Counted from the first letter of the stretch, positions 1 through 5,951 are shown. The stretch is 7,795 nucleotides of DNA from Candidatus Hydrogenedentota bacterium (GCA_022710255.1 JAKLHG010000170.1:1-7795), one strand, 5' to 3'. Notes: generated from the sequence alone by a model not told the origin. A program made the numbers and translations.

Positions 1-443
1 CAAGGTAATCCAGACTTATAGTTGGCGAGAAAACCTCTCATTGTTGAACCGATGCCGAAGATGCGGCCGCTGGAGACGAACCAGTCTGCCACGTGTTCGG
101 GTATGAATGCACGGTCCTCAATCAGTTGTTCCAGCGTCCAAAAGGACAGCTGCGTGTCGTCGGAAGGGAAGCCCCGCGCTTCGTTCACATACCGGTTCGG
201 AATGTAATCCCGTATTGCCCCGTGCCGCTCTTTACGGTGTCTCGGTTTTTGGCTTTCCGAGGTAACCCCCAACGCATCACCGATGGCGATGCCCAGCAGC
301 ATGCCCTCCACTGTTTCGAAATTAAAGTCGGCCGGTTTCGGTTTTACCGCCTGTTCGAACAACCTGCCTTGGTCAAGGTGTATTGCACCTTCTTGAAATA
401 AATGGTTGAGACAGTCCGGATTGCTGTTTTTGATGTTCGGCAT
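1..443 (-). CDS. ADP-ribosylglycohydrolase (DraG/ARH family), N-terminal part, runs off left edge
   Basis: The minus strand is open from an ATG at 443-441 to the window edge, giving 147 codons without a stop. After a leader of about 45 residues comes GMLLGIAIGDALG (about residues 47-59), and then PSDDTQLSFWTLEQL (about 93-107). These are the first two conserved blocks of the ADP-ribosylglycohydrolase fold. The Ser-Asp-Asp-Thr cluster (94-97) belongs to the site that binds the two metal ions. Family members remove ADP-ribose from modified arginine or from other ADP-ribosylated substrates; the substrate here cannot be told. The start is supported by an AAGGGG Shine-Dalgarno sequence about 6 nt upstream. 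The remaining part, with the C-terminal metal ligands, lies outside the window. The gene is on the same strand as the ATPase remnant, 111 bp downstream of it, so the two could once have been co-transcribed. Confidence 0.87.
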   Translation of the reverse strand, partial: MPNIKNSNPDCLNHLFQEGAIHLDQGRLFEQAVKPKPADFNFETVEGMLLGIAIGDALGVTSESQKPRHRKERHGAIRDYIPNRYVNEARGFPSDDTQLSFWTLEQLIEDRAFIPEHVADWFVSSGRIFGIGSTMRGFLANYKSGLP

Positions 444-491
444 CTCATTCCCCTTTTCACTACGTGGACACCTGCCAAGAGCCCCGGCAAA

Positions 492-533
492 ATTTTACCG
501 ATATGCGTGTCCTTCAATCATACATTTCGGTAA
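492..533. promoter_or_regulatory. Inverted repeat upstream of the ADP-ribosylglycohydrolase gene
   Basis: TTACCGA at 495-501 and its exact reverse complement TCGGTAA at 527-533 are separated by 25 bp, and weaker complementarity extends both arms. The spacer between the ATPase remnant and the hydrolase has no coding content. On the minus strand a TAAAAT hexamer (497-492), a possible -10 box, overlaps one arm, but no well-spaced -35 box is visible. The arrangement would suit an operator for a dimeric repressor or a leader hairpin. A 7-bp repeat can arise by chance, so the call is tentative. Confidence 0.25.
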
Positions 534-554
534 TTTCCCCTTCGGACATCCAGA

Positions 555-1302
555 TTAAACAACATCCTTATCCAGAAGCCATTCGATTGCGGGAATCCAG
601 CGGATTGGTTTCGGCAACGCTTCGATAGGGGCCAGTGCGTCCAGGGTAATCAACAGGGGGATGGCATCAGGGTACCCGGCGGCGGCAGATTGCAGTGCGC
701 GCACCTTTCTGTCAAGCGTTTCGGGAGCGTCGAATTCGAGGCATACCTGTATCAACAAGGGTTTATCGGGGGCACGTTCGGCATAAAAATCCACTTCCCA
801 ACCTTCAACAGTGCGTAAGTAACCGATCGTGTAACCGCGCCGTTCGAGTTCAAGGAAGATAACGGTCTCAAGGGCGCGTCCGAGGTTGGGCCTGTTCATG
901 TGCTCGTAAAGGGGGATGAGACCGGGATCGACAGGATACGCCTTGCGCGGATTGACCATGCGCTTTCTCTCAGAGGCGCTATGCAGTGACAGGGTGCGGA
1001 TGAGGAAAGCATCTTCGAGATGGGCGAGATATTCATGCAGGGTATTTTTGCCGACAGCAATGCCCTGCGATTTGAGGGCATCGTAGAACTTTTGCACACT
1101 GAAGAAGGCCGCGGGATTGCCGAGCAGATGCCGTTGCATCCATCGGAGGGCAACCGGATTTGATAACTGGTGACGCTCGATGACGTCTCGCAGGGTGGCG
1201 ATATCCACATAGGAACGCAGTAATGTACTCCGATCGCGAGGCAATAGTCCCTGGGCCTCAGGAAATCCCCCTTCTTCCAGATTGGCCCGGAAATGTTCTT
1301 GC
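555..1302 (-). pseudogene. DUF4143-family ATPase, C-terminal remnant cut by the IS21 element
   Basis: The remnant is about 249 codons, read from 1302 down to a TAA at 557-555. It starts just before the GGFPEAQG block and continues with the LRDVIERH helix, an LHEYLAHLEDAFLIRTL stretch, the NPRKAYPVDPGL block and an EVDF motif followed by LLIQVC. This order is typical of the C-terminal DUF4143 domain, which has a PD-(D/E)XK nuclease-like fold, of AAA_14/DUF4143 ATPases. Full-length family members are roughly 400 residues and begin with a Walker A P-loop domain; that half is missing. The open frame continues into the IS end as far as 1397, but those residues (rich in Arg, Ser, Pro) come from IS terminal repeats and are not family sequence. 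An ATG at 1307-1305 lies in the IS end without a good ribosome-binding site. I therefore call it a truncated gene, not a short intact one. The role of the family is poorly defined. Confidence 0.8.
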
Positions 1303-1414
1303 TGCATATTCCGGTCTGAGTAGGCCACCGATTCCGGAGGAGCGCGAGCACTGATTCCGGAGGAACGCGAGCGGTGTTTCCGGTGCGGCGCGAGCACTGA
1401 ATCCGAGCGCGAGC
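1303..1414. repeat. IS21 left end: terminal inverted repeat plus box array
   Basis: Four copies of CGCGAGC start at 1343, 1366, 1389 and 1408, all in one orientation, with spacings of 23, 23 and 19 bp. The first two lie in a larger direct repeat (1331-1349 and 1354-1372, ATTCCGGAGGA then a purine then CGCGAGC) that matches at 18 of 19 bases. The position matching the outermost box of the right end (about 1316-1322) holds a degenerate sequence. In IS21 such multiple terminal repeats bind the IstA transposase; the roughly two-turn spacing would put all boxes on one face of the helix. Confidence 0.8.
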
Positions 1415-1468
1415 AGTTTGTCCGAAGGAAGCGGACTGAGTATGTTTTTCTGGATGTCTCAATGCTTA

Positions 1469-1503
1469 GAAAATGAGGGAGGCCTTGGGGTTCGACCTCC
1501 CTC
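1469..1503 (-). terminator. Probable intrinsic terminator downstream of istB
   Basis: GAGGGAGG (1475-1482) and CCTCCCTC (1496-1503) form a perfect 8-bp stem with a 13-nt loop. Read on the minus strand, the hairpin lies just after the istB stop and is followed by ATTTTCT. The T tract is short and interrupted, so termination strength is uncertain. It sits between istB and the left IS end and would limit read-through from the transposase operon into the ATPase remnant and the ADP-ribosylglycohydrolase. Confidence 0.5.
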
Positions 1504-1525
1504 GGAGCGTAGCGACGTTGCGGGT

Positions 1526-2263
1526 TTATACCGTCTTTCTCTTCTTTCTCATGGAATCTCCTTTTAAAGCAATTTTGTGTGAGTTATGAACGAGTCTGTC
1601 AAGGATAGCGTCGCCGACAGTAGGGTTGCCGATCGTCTTATGCCATTTTTCTATGGGTAGTTGACTGGCAATCAGCGTGGAGCGCAGTTCATTGCGTTCC
1701 TCCAGCACTTCCAAGATGTCGCGACTTTGCTCTTCTGTAAGGGGCGCCAACCCCCAATCATCAATAACAAGCAGGTCCAGTCTTGCATAGGCGGCGAGTA
1801 TCTTACGGTACCGCCCGTCGGCCTTTGCCAGGACGAGGTCATCAAACAGCCGGGGAGCGCGTAAATACAGGGTTCGGAAGCCTTCGCGACATGCCTTATG
1901 CGCCAAGGCACATGCGAGATAGCTTTTTCCCGCGCCCGTGGGACCGGTCACGATCACATTAAGATGCTCGTATATCCATCGGCAACCAGCAAGCGTCAGG
2001 ATAAGGGATTTGTCCAGGCCGCGAGGATGCTGAAAGTCTATATCCTCGATGGTGGCGTTCAGACGCAGTTTGGCCTGCTTGAGCCGCAGCCTTAACTTGT
2101 TGTTGTCCCTCTCCGTTGCTTCCCGGTCGACCAGCAAGGCCAGACGATCTTCAAAAGTGAGTTGTTCATAAGTGTCGAGCGCCTGATTTTGTTCTTTGAG
2201 GGCCTTTGCCATGCCCAACAGGCGCAATTCATGAAGTTTGTCTATGGTGGGATGATTCAGCAT
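1526..2263 (-). CDS. istB: IstB-like ATP-binding protein of the IS21 element
   Basis: This 245-residue AAA+ ATPase is the helper protein of IS21 transposition. It shapes the target DNA and activates the IstA transposase in the cytoplasm. Visible parts are an N-terminal helical region beginning MLNHPTIDKLHELRLLGMA (1-19), a Walker A GPTGAGKS (107-114), a Walker B LLVIDDWG (164-171), a sensor-like STLIASQLP (195-203) and the GDAILDRLVHNSHKI block (217-231). Length and motif order fit the family and no disruption is seen. The start codon (2263-2261) overlaps the end of istA, and an AGGAGG Shine-Dalgarno sequence (complement of 2271-2276) lies 7 nt upstream inside istA, which indicates translational coupling. 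Confidence 0.95.
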   Translation of the reverse strand: MLNHPTIDKLHELRLLGMAKALKEQNQALDTYEQLTFEDRLALLVDREATERDNNKLRLRLKQAKLRLNATIEDIDFQHPRGLDKSLILTLAGCRWIYEHLNVIVTGPTGAGKSYLACALAHKACREGFRTLYLRAPRLFDDLVLAKADGRYRKILAAYARLDLLVIDDWGLAPLTEEQSRDILEVLEERNELRSTLIASQLPIEKWHKTIGNPTVGDAILDRLVHNSHKIALKGDSMRKKRKTV

Positions 2264-3804
2264 GACTCTTCCTCCTGCACGGTCTGGCTATAGTATTCAG
2301 GCCCACGGATATTGTCGTGTTCCACCGGTGGTTTCTCGGGCATTCGTTGGGGCAGAGGCTGTGTGTCCAGCCCGCTTTTGAGAATAGACTCTATGCTCTT
2401 AAATCCCACGGCTTTTGTAGCCAACGCTCTTCTGCAGGCGGCTTCAAGCCGTTCGTCACCATATTCCTTTCCAAGTCGCATAATGCCCAGACAGGCTCGA
2501 AAACCCTGTTGTGGATGAGGACGCGCCCGAAGAATACGTTCTACAACAAGCGCGGTCTGTGGCCCGGTTTTCTCCGCCCAGCGGACCAGCCGTTGCGGCG
2601 TCCATTGGGCGTAATCCTGGTGATTTTTGGGCATATGGCCGGTTACCGTGACATACTGTCCTTTGCGCTGTGAACGCAGGTGGCTGGCCACGCGCTTGCT
2701 TTTGTGAAAACACTCCACCCCCGTGTTTGTGGCGCGGACGTCAATGGTCTGGTTTACCAGTTGATAGGGCACGCTGTAGAAACTGCCGTCAAAAGCGATA
2801 TGGTAATCCACGTTGACCCGCGCCTTTTTCCATTGCGCGTACTCATAGGGGGTTGCCGGCAATGGGCGCAAGGCCGGTCTATCCAACTGCTTGAACAGGG
2901 ATAAACGACTTCCCTCCAGTTTCTGAAAGGGGCGTTGATTATAGGGAACAAGCAGATCGGCGATAGCTCGGTTCAGTTCCTGCAACGAGAAAAACGTGCG
3001 GTGGCGCAGCGCGGCGAGGATACGTCGCTCCACATCCTGAACGCCTTTCTCTACCTTGGCCTTGTCTTTGGGTTTGCGCACTCGAGTTGGCAACAAGGCG
3101 CATCCATAGTGTTCCGCAAACTCCTCATAACTGCGATTCATCTCCGGTTCATACCGGTTGGCGTCTATAACCCCCGACTTGAGATTATCGCAGATCAAAA
3201 GGGTCGGAACGCCGCCAAAGAACTGCAAGGCCCGTACATGGGCCATAATCCAGGACGGTATGTTCTGCGCCCAACAGGCCTCAACATAGGTGTAGTTGCT
3301 TGCGCCCAATACAGCCACAAAGATTTCCGCATTACGCACTTCGCCTGTTTTCTGACTCACAATGGGGATGGTCTGGCCACAAAAATCCACAAACAGTTTC
3401 TCACCCGCTTTGTGGTGCTGTCTCATGGGCAAGTCAAGGGTCTGACAGAACTGCCGATACCGCGTACAGTACTGGGAGTATTGCAGACCGTCAGGATGCG
3501 CCTGCTTATATTCCTCCCATAACAACAGCAGGGTAACGCCTTTACGGCGCAATTCTCGATGCACTTCCAGCCAATCCGGAAGAGGACGGATGCCCGCACC
3601 ACAATCCGCCGGACTTTGGAACAATAATGCTTCGAGCGCGCTATCGTCCATATCCTCCCGCAAAGGCCAGGAAAGCCCTGCCTGACGCGCCAGACGCACA
3701 TACTTGGACACCGTGCTCCGGGAAACAGCGCAGGCATCAGCCACGACGCGGTCTCCAAAACCGCATTCCCACTTCAAACGCAGTACTTCTCTGATTTTCC
3801 GCAT
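2257..3804 (-). CDS. istA: IS21-family transposase IstA
   Basis: This is the DDE-type transposase that binds the terminal boxes and joins the element ends to target DNA. I place the start at 3804-3802 (515 residues, beginning MRKIREVLRLKWECGFG). A GAGGAG Shine-Dalgarno sequence (complement of 3813-3818) lies 8 nt upstream, while the 24-residue extension to an earlier ATG at 3876 looks non-coding. Residues about 1-45 form the helix-turn-helix (VVADACAVSRSTVSKYVRLA). The integrase core has D140 (LFVDFCGQ), D206 (LLICDNLKSG) and E252 (KDKAKVEKGV), with 45 residues between the second Asp and the Glu as expected for IS21. A basic C-terminal region follows. The stop TGA (2259-2257) lies in ATGCTGA, giving a 7-nt overlap with istB. 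The gene is intact. Confidence 0.95.
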   Translation of the reverse strand: MRKIREVLRLKWECGFGDRVVADACAVSRSTVSKYVRLARQAGLSWPLREDMDDSALEALLFQSPADCGAGIRPLPDWLEVHRELRRKGVTLLLLWEEYKQAHPDGLQYSQYCTRYRQFCQTLDLPMRQHHKAGEKLFVDFCGQTIPIVSQKTGEVRNAEIFVAVLGASNYTYVEACWAQNIPSWIMAHVRALQFFGGVPTLLICDNLKSGVIDANRYEPEMNRSYEEFAEHYGCALLPTRVRKPKDKAKVEKGVQDVERRILAALRHRTFFSLQELNRAIADLLVPYNQRPFQKLEGSRLSLFKQLDRPALRPLPATPYEYAQWKKARVNVDYHIAFDGSFYSVPYQLVNQTIDVRATNTGVECFHKSKRVASHLRSQRKGQYVTVTGHMPKNHQDYAQWTPQRLVRWAEKTGPQTALVVERILRARPHPQQGFRACLGIMRLGKEYGDERLEAACRRALATKAVGFKSIESILKSGLDTQPLPQRMPEKPPVEHDNIRGPEYYSQTVQEEESC

Positions 3805-3812
3805 AAGAAAAT

Positions 3813-3831
3813 CTCCTCGGCATGATATGCC
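3813..3831 (-). promoter_or_regulatory. istA ribosome-binding site with adjoining palindrome
   Basis: On the minus strand the istA leader contains the palindrome GGCAT-ATC-ATGCC (complement of 3831-3819) immediately before the GAGGAG Shine-Dalgarno sequence (complement of 3818-3813). It includes TATCAT, a possible -10 box, but no convincing -35 box is found at the right distance. A repressor site or a small hairpin limiting istA translation is possible. The Shine-Dalgarno sequence is firm; the palindrome's role is a guess. Confidence 0.35.
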
Positions 3832-3934
3832 ATTACTTCCAGTCACAACAACCGGAAAACGGCATACTGTAACCAAGGATTTCTATATGCTTCACTCGCC
3901 TCTAAACAACCCGCACGTGCAGACCATATCAGGT

Positions 3935-4026
3935 GCTCGCGCTTATCATATTTGGTACTCGCGAGCAATCGTAATTACCGCTCGCGCTCAACCGGATTCA
4001 CAAAGTGCTCGCGCCCGAAATATGCA
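3935..4026. repeat. IS21 right end: terminal inverted repeat plus box array
   Basis: Four boxes occur in the orientation opposite to the left end: GCTCGCG at 3935, 3980 and 4007, and a variant ACTCGCG at 3957 that lies in the palindrome CTCGCGAG. Spacings are 22, 23 and 27 bp. The terminus is CCGAAATATGCA (4015-4026). Counted inward from the ends, the inner boxes occupy the same or nearly the same positions as those of the left array. Only the outermost box is intact here and degenerate on the left. Confidence 0.8.
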
Positions 4027-4210
4027 CATGCTGGCCATTGGCGGTGTCGTGGTTGCGGGAACCTTGTCCTTCGAGCTGGCTTATATAGAGCCTGCGCCAA
4101 AAAGCCGTTTTTTGGCACTGCTTCGGCGCAATGTTGCTACACACCTGCCGAGAATTTAAAATTGGCGCGGAATTTTTTCAGATTGCGCGTGATTTTCCTC
4201 GATTATTCTG
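4027..4210. other. Short intergenic remnant between the two insertion sequences
   Basis: No gene is recognised in this 184-bp stretch on either strand. If it flanks the original IS21 target, the ATPase frame on the minus strand stays open to a stop near 4183. However, the residues read there show no Walker motif or other family feature, so the missing half of the ATPase is not here. The stretch contains a strong hairpin, GCCAAAAA-GCCGT-TTTTTGGC (4096-4116), with a perfect 8-bp stem. It also has an ACACCTGCC sequence (4141-4149) found again at 468-476 upstream of the ADP-ribosylglycohydrolase. It is probably degraded or rearranged host DNA. Confidence 0.5.
4096..4116. repeat. Perfect 8-bp hairpin in the inter-IS remnant
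   Basis: GCCAAAAA (4096-4103) pairs with TTTTTGGC (4109-4116) around the loop GCCGT. The stem is A/T-rich with a three-base G/C clamp, and no T tract follows on either strand, so it is not a classical terminator. A role is unknown; it could be an old gene-end hairpin or a fold-back without function. Confidence 0.4.
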
Positions 4211-4221
4211 TTTTTGGACAC
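4211..4221. repeat. Direct repeat, left copy: probable target-site duplication of the second IS
   Basis: TTTTTGGACAC here is repeated exactly at 5781-5791 in the same orientation. The two copies border the second transposase element on its two sides. Extended outward by four bases the match is 13/15. This copy also overlaps a small palindrome, GGACA-CACC-TGTCC (4216-4229), which runs into the element. Confidence 0.5.
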
Positions 4222-5780
4222 ACCTGTCCTGTATTCGGCACAACTTATTTTTGAAGTTGGGTCAGGCAGCCTGGGCTTGTGTCGCCTGTTGCGGCAATCG
4301 CGCAAGAACCCAGAGGTTGTGCGTGAGAATGCCCCAAGCGCACAGACGCTCTTTGTTCTTATATCCCCACTTGTAAGCGGGGTTGCCAAGAAACCCATGC
4401 ATTACAATTGCGATGCGTGCTTCGATCTGGGCGCGCCGCGTTTGATGTTGGCGGAACTCTTTATGTTGCAAGCGTTCTTCGAGACGTTCGAGATTGCGCG
4501 GACAAAGATTGTTTTCGATTTCATCGCCCAGCAGCCGAATGTTTTCGGCACTGTCGAATCCACGATCACCGGTCATGCCTTTTAAAGCGATGCCATTTTC
4601 TTCTCTCATGCGTCGCATATGTTCGGGAATCATGCGGCTGTCCGTAGGGGCTTGTTCTTTATAAAGATGCCAGTCTACAATAAGACCGTCAGCCTGCTCC
4701 GCCAGAAACAGGGTGTTGCCGAATTCAACTTCGGCGTCGGCTTTTCCGCGGACAATAACGTGTATGTCGGGGTCGTATAAACTGAGGATTTTGTCTTCAT
4801 TGTTGACGCGGCGGCCACCAATGATGCGTTCGTGCGCTTGGTGAATGACCCCATCAAGTTGGTCCAGAATCACCGTGAATTTCTGTTCGAGCAGGAACAG
4901 CATGGCAATACTCATTTGGTCGTTTACACCTTGCTGACGCAGTTTTAAAAGATGCCCGCGGGCAAGATTTTCCACCACACGTACCAGTTTCTTCATGCGA
5001 CGCAATGTTTTTTTGCGCTTTTTAGAAGCATCCGCAGTACGACGCGCATGCGTCATCTCTATGCACAGTTTGTTCATGGCACAAAGATACTCCTGCGGCG
5101 CTTTGGGCATGCGCGAACAAATACCATGCTTGCGCGCCTGCACAATCGCAAGCGTCAAGGTGCGTACCGCATCGCGCAAGAATACCCAATCCACCGGATG
5201 ATGAACTCGTGCTTTCAATACGGTCGCATCAACATACTCCACACCCAATTCTACCGGCTCTGCCAAATTCAGCGGCTGGACGTCCGATTCGTCGCCACCC
5301 AGCCCCGCCGCGTGGTTCAACTGCGTAACAATCGCGCGCAGCGTTTCCGATGACGCCATCTTCTCGTATCGCTCCAATGTCTTCGCGCACGGAACATCAA
5401 TACGATCCAAGCGAAGCAAACCGCAGAACTTTTGATACAAATGGTTGCATCCAAGTTCTCGAGATAGACGCCGATAGGACAACTGAAACAACATCCGAAT
5501 CAAGGTGCAGCGAAAGGCTTGGAGTAAACGTTTACGCTGATGCTCCGTCTTGCGTTCCCTGTAACCAAAGGATTGGATAAAGACGTTTTCCAATCGGCCC
5601 TGCAGAATCAATTCATCTATGCGACACAACAACGCTTTCAGTTCACGATAATCCTTGCTGCCAAATACAGGAGGCAATTCTGGACAAAGATCCGTCTGAA
5701 AAGATATCATCATCGTAAAGAGTCCTCTTTGTTTAGTCGTAAGCCAAGTACTTAACAGACAAACGAAATTATAGGACTCT
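4222..5780 (-). mobile_element. Second insertion sequence, single DDE transposase (possibly ISNCY-like), about 1.56 kb
   Basis: A single intact transposase gene fills most of this segment. Near both ends is a short imperfect inverted repeat: GTCCTGTATTCG at 4226-4237, and GTCCTATAATTTCG read inward from 5777 to 5764 (11 of 12 bases match if a 2-nt gap is allowed). Directly outside lie identical 11-bp direct repeats. Taking these as the target duplication gives element limits of 4222 and 5780. The inverted repeats sit 4 and 3 bases inside those limits, a slight asymmetry that leaves the exact ends uncertain by a few bases. The family name is only a suggestion from the transposase layout. Confidence 0.6.
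4262..5713 (-). CDS. DDE transposase of the second insertion sequence
   Basis: This is a 483-residue transposase read from an ATG at 5713-5711. A GAGGA ribosome-binding sequence lies 9 nt upstream, and the only good promoter lies 5' of this ATG, so the longer frame reaching 5887 is rejected. Catalytic residues appear as D162 (VEYVDATVL), D383 (GMTGDRGFDS) and E431 (RAQIEARIAI). The fold also shows VRGKADAEVEFGN (321-333) and HNLWVLARL (465-473) near the C-terminus, as in IS4/IS5/ISNCY-type DDE_Tnp_1 proteins. An unusually long segment of about 220 residues separates the first two Asp residues; part of it (about 222-262) is very basic and probably helical. The N-terminal region resembles the DUF772-like DNA-binding part of such transposases. 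No frameshift or internal stop is present, so the enzyme may be active. Confidence 0.85.
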   Translation of the reverse strand: MMISFQTDLCPELPPVFGSKDYRELKALLCRIDELILQGRLENVFIQSFGYRERKTEHQRKRLLQAFRCTLIRMLFQLSYRRLSRELGCNHLYQKFCGLLRLDRIDVPCAKTLERYEKMASSETLRAIVTQLNHAAGLGGDESDVQPLNLAEPVELGVEYVDATVLKARVHHPVDWVFLRDAVRTLTLAIVQARKHGICSRMPKAPQEYLCAMNKLCIEMTHARRTADASKKRKKTLRRMKKLVRVVENLARGHLLKLRQQGVNDQMSIAMLFLLEQKFTVILDQLDGVIHQAHERIIGGRRVNNEDKILSLYDPDIHVIVRGKADAEVEFGNTLFLAEQADGLIVDWHLYKEQAPTDSRMIPEHMRRMREENGIALKGMTGDRGFDSAENIRLLGDEIENNLCPRNLERLEERLQHKEFRQHQTRRAQIEARIAIVMHGFLGNPAYKWGYKNKERLCAWGILTHNLWVLARLPQQATQAQAA

Positions 5781-5797
5781 TTTTTGGACACTTTCAC
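5768..5797 (-). promoter_or_regulatory. Promoter of the second IS transposase
   Basis: On the minus strand a perfect -10 hexamer TATAAT (complement of 5773-5768) is preceded, after an 18-bp spacer, by GTGAAA (complement of 5797-5792), a 4/6 match to the -35 consensus. Transcription would begin near 5760 and leave a leader of about 47 nt before the ATG at 5713. If the element ends at 5780, the -10 box belongs to the element but the -35 box is host DNA, so activity would depend on the insertion site. Confidence 0.5.
5781..5791. repeat. Direct repeat, right copy: probable target-site duplication of the second IS
   Basis: An exact copy of the TTTTTGGACAC at 4211-4221, lying immediately outside the inferred right end of the second element. 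Both copies being unmutated points to a recent insertion with no later rearrangement across it. Confidence 0.5.
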
Positions 5798-5951
5798 TAA
5801 AAAAAATTGCACTATAGGTCTTCCGGAAAGGCCGTCTGCGAAAGCAGAAGCAGTATGGCACATTATGACGCGGGGTCTAAGGTACAATAGATGGTGATAG
5901 TATTTTCGTCACGTTGGAAATATTGTTGAGACAATAACCAGGGACTACTGA
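5792..5951 (+). promoter_or_regulatory. Leader region of the C25 protease gene
   Basis: No gene is seen in this 160-bp stretch. It holds two small perfect hairpins on the plus strand. One is TCTGC-GAAA-GCAGA (5835-5848), with a GNRA-type tetraloop. The other is TATTGT-TGAG-ACAATA (5921-5936), ending 3 nt before the AGGGA ribosome-binding sequence (5940-5944) of the protease. A TACAAT hexamer (5883-5888) could be a -10 box, but no proper -35 box is at the right distance. The second insertion sequence ends just upstream, so the native promoter may have been separated from the gene. Confidence 0.35.

Larger units (their letters stand above)
1303..4026 (-). mobile_element. IS21-family insertion sequence, complete (about 2.72 kb)
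   Basis: The element carries istA and istB in the standard order and overlap. Its termini are set by matching inverted ends. The left end starts TGCATATTCCGG at 1303, and the right end read inward from 4026 starts TGCATATTTCGG. After these 12 bases the two ends align without gaps for a further 35 bp, becoming near-identical again at GATTCCGG (left) / GAATCCGG (right) and then exactly matching at GAGCGCGAGC. The 5'-TG...CA-3' termini and the arrays of repeated binding boxes are standard for IS21. The homology of the interrupted ATPase begins exactly at base 1302, supporting the left boundary. Flanking pentamers are CTTGC (1298-1302) and CATGC (4027-4031), only 4/5 matching, so a clean target duplication is not shown. 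Confidence 0.88.

Noticed and set aside
93..401. 102-codon plus-strand open frame
   Set aside because: It is antisense to the ADP-ribosylglycohydrolase, whose conserved blocks identify the real strand.
1..1302. Toxin-antitoxin or defence pair formed by the hydrolase and the ATPase
   Set aside because: The ATPase lacks its P-loop half, the genes are 111 bp apart, and no known pairing of these families supports the idea.
1331..1414. CRISPR-like spaced repeats
   Set aside because: The repeat unit is only 7 to 19 bp, spacers are short and similar to each other, and a mirrored array sits at the other IS end, which identifies them as transposase binding boxes.
896..1462. 188-codon open frame on the minus strand
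   Set aside because: It overlaps the ATPase remnant in another frame, crosses the IS end, and has no recognisable domain.
2935..3522. 195-codon plus-strand open frame
   Set aside because: It is entirely antisense to the conserved catalytic core of istA.
3805..3876. Upstream start for istA at 3876
   Set aside because: The added 24 residues do not resemble IstA, and the GAGGAG site fits the ATG at 3804.
3704..4159. 151-codon plus-strand open frame across the right IS21 end
   Set aside because: It starts antisense to istA, crosses the terminal repeats and ends in the unassigned remnant. The last 45 codons are somewhat hydrophobic but match nothing I recognise.
5714..5887. N-terminal extension of the second transposase to an ATG at 5887
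   Set aside because: The promoter at 5768-5797 and the probable element end at 5780 lie inside this stretch, and a ribosome-binding site precedes the ATG at 5713.
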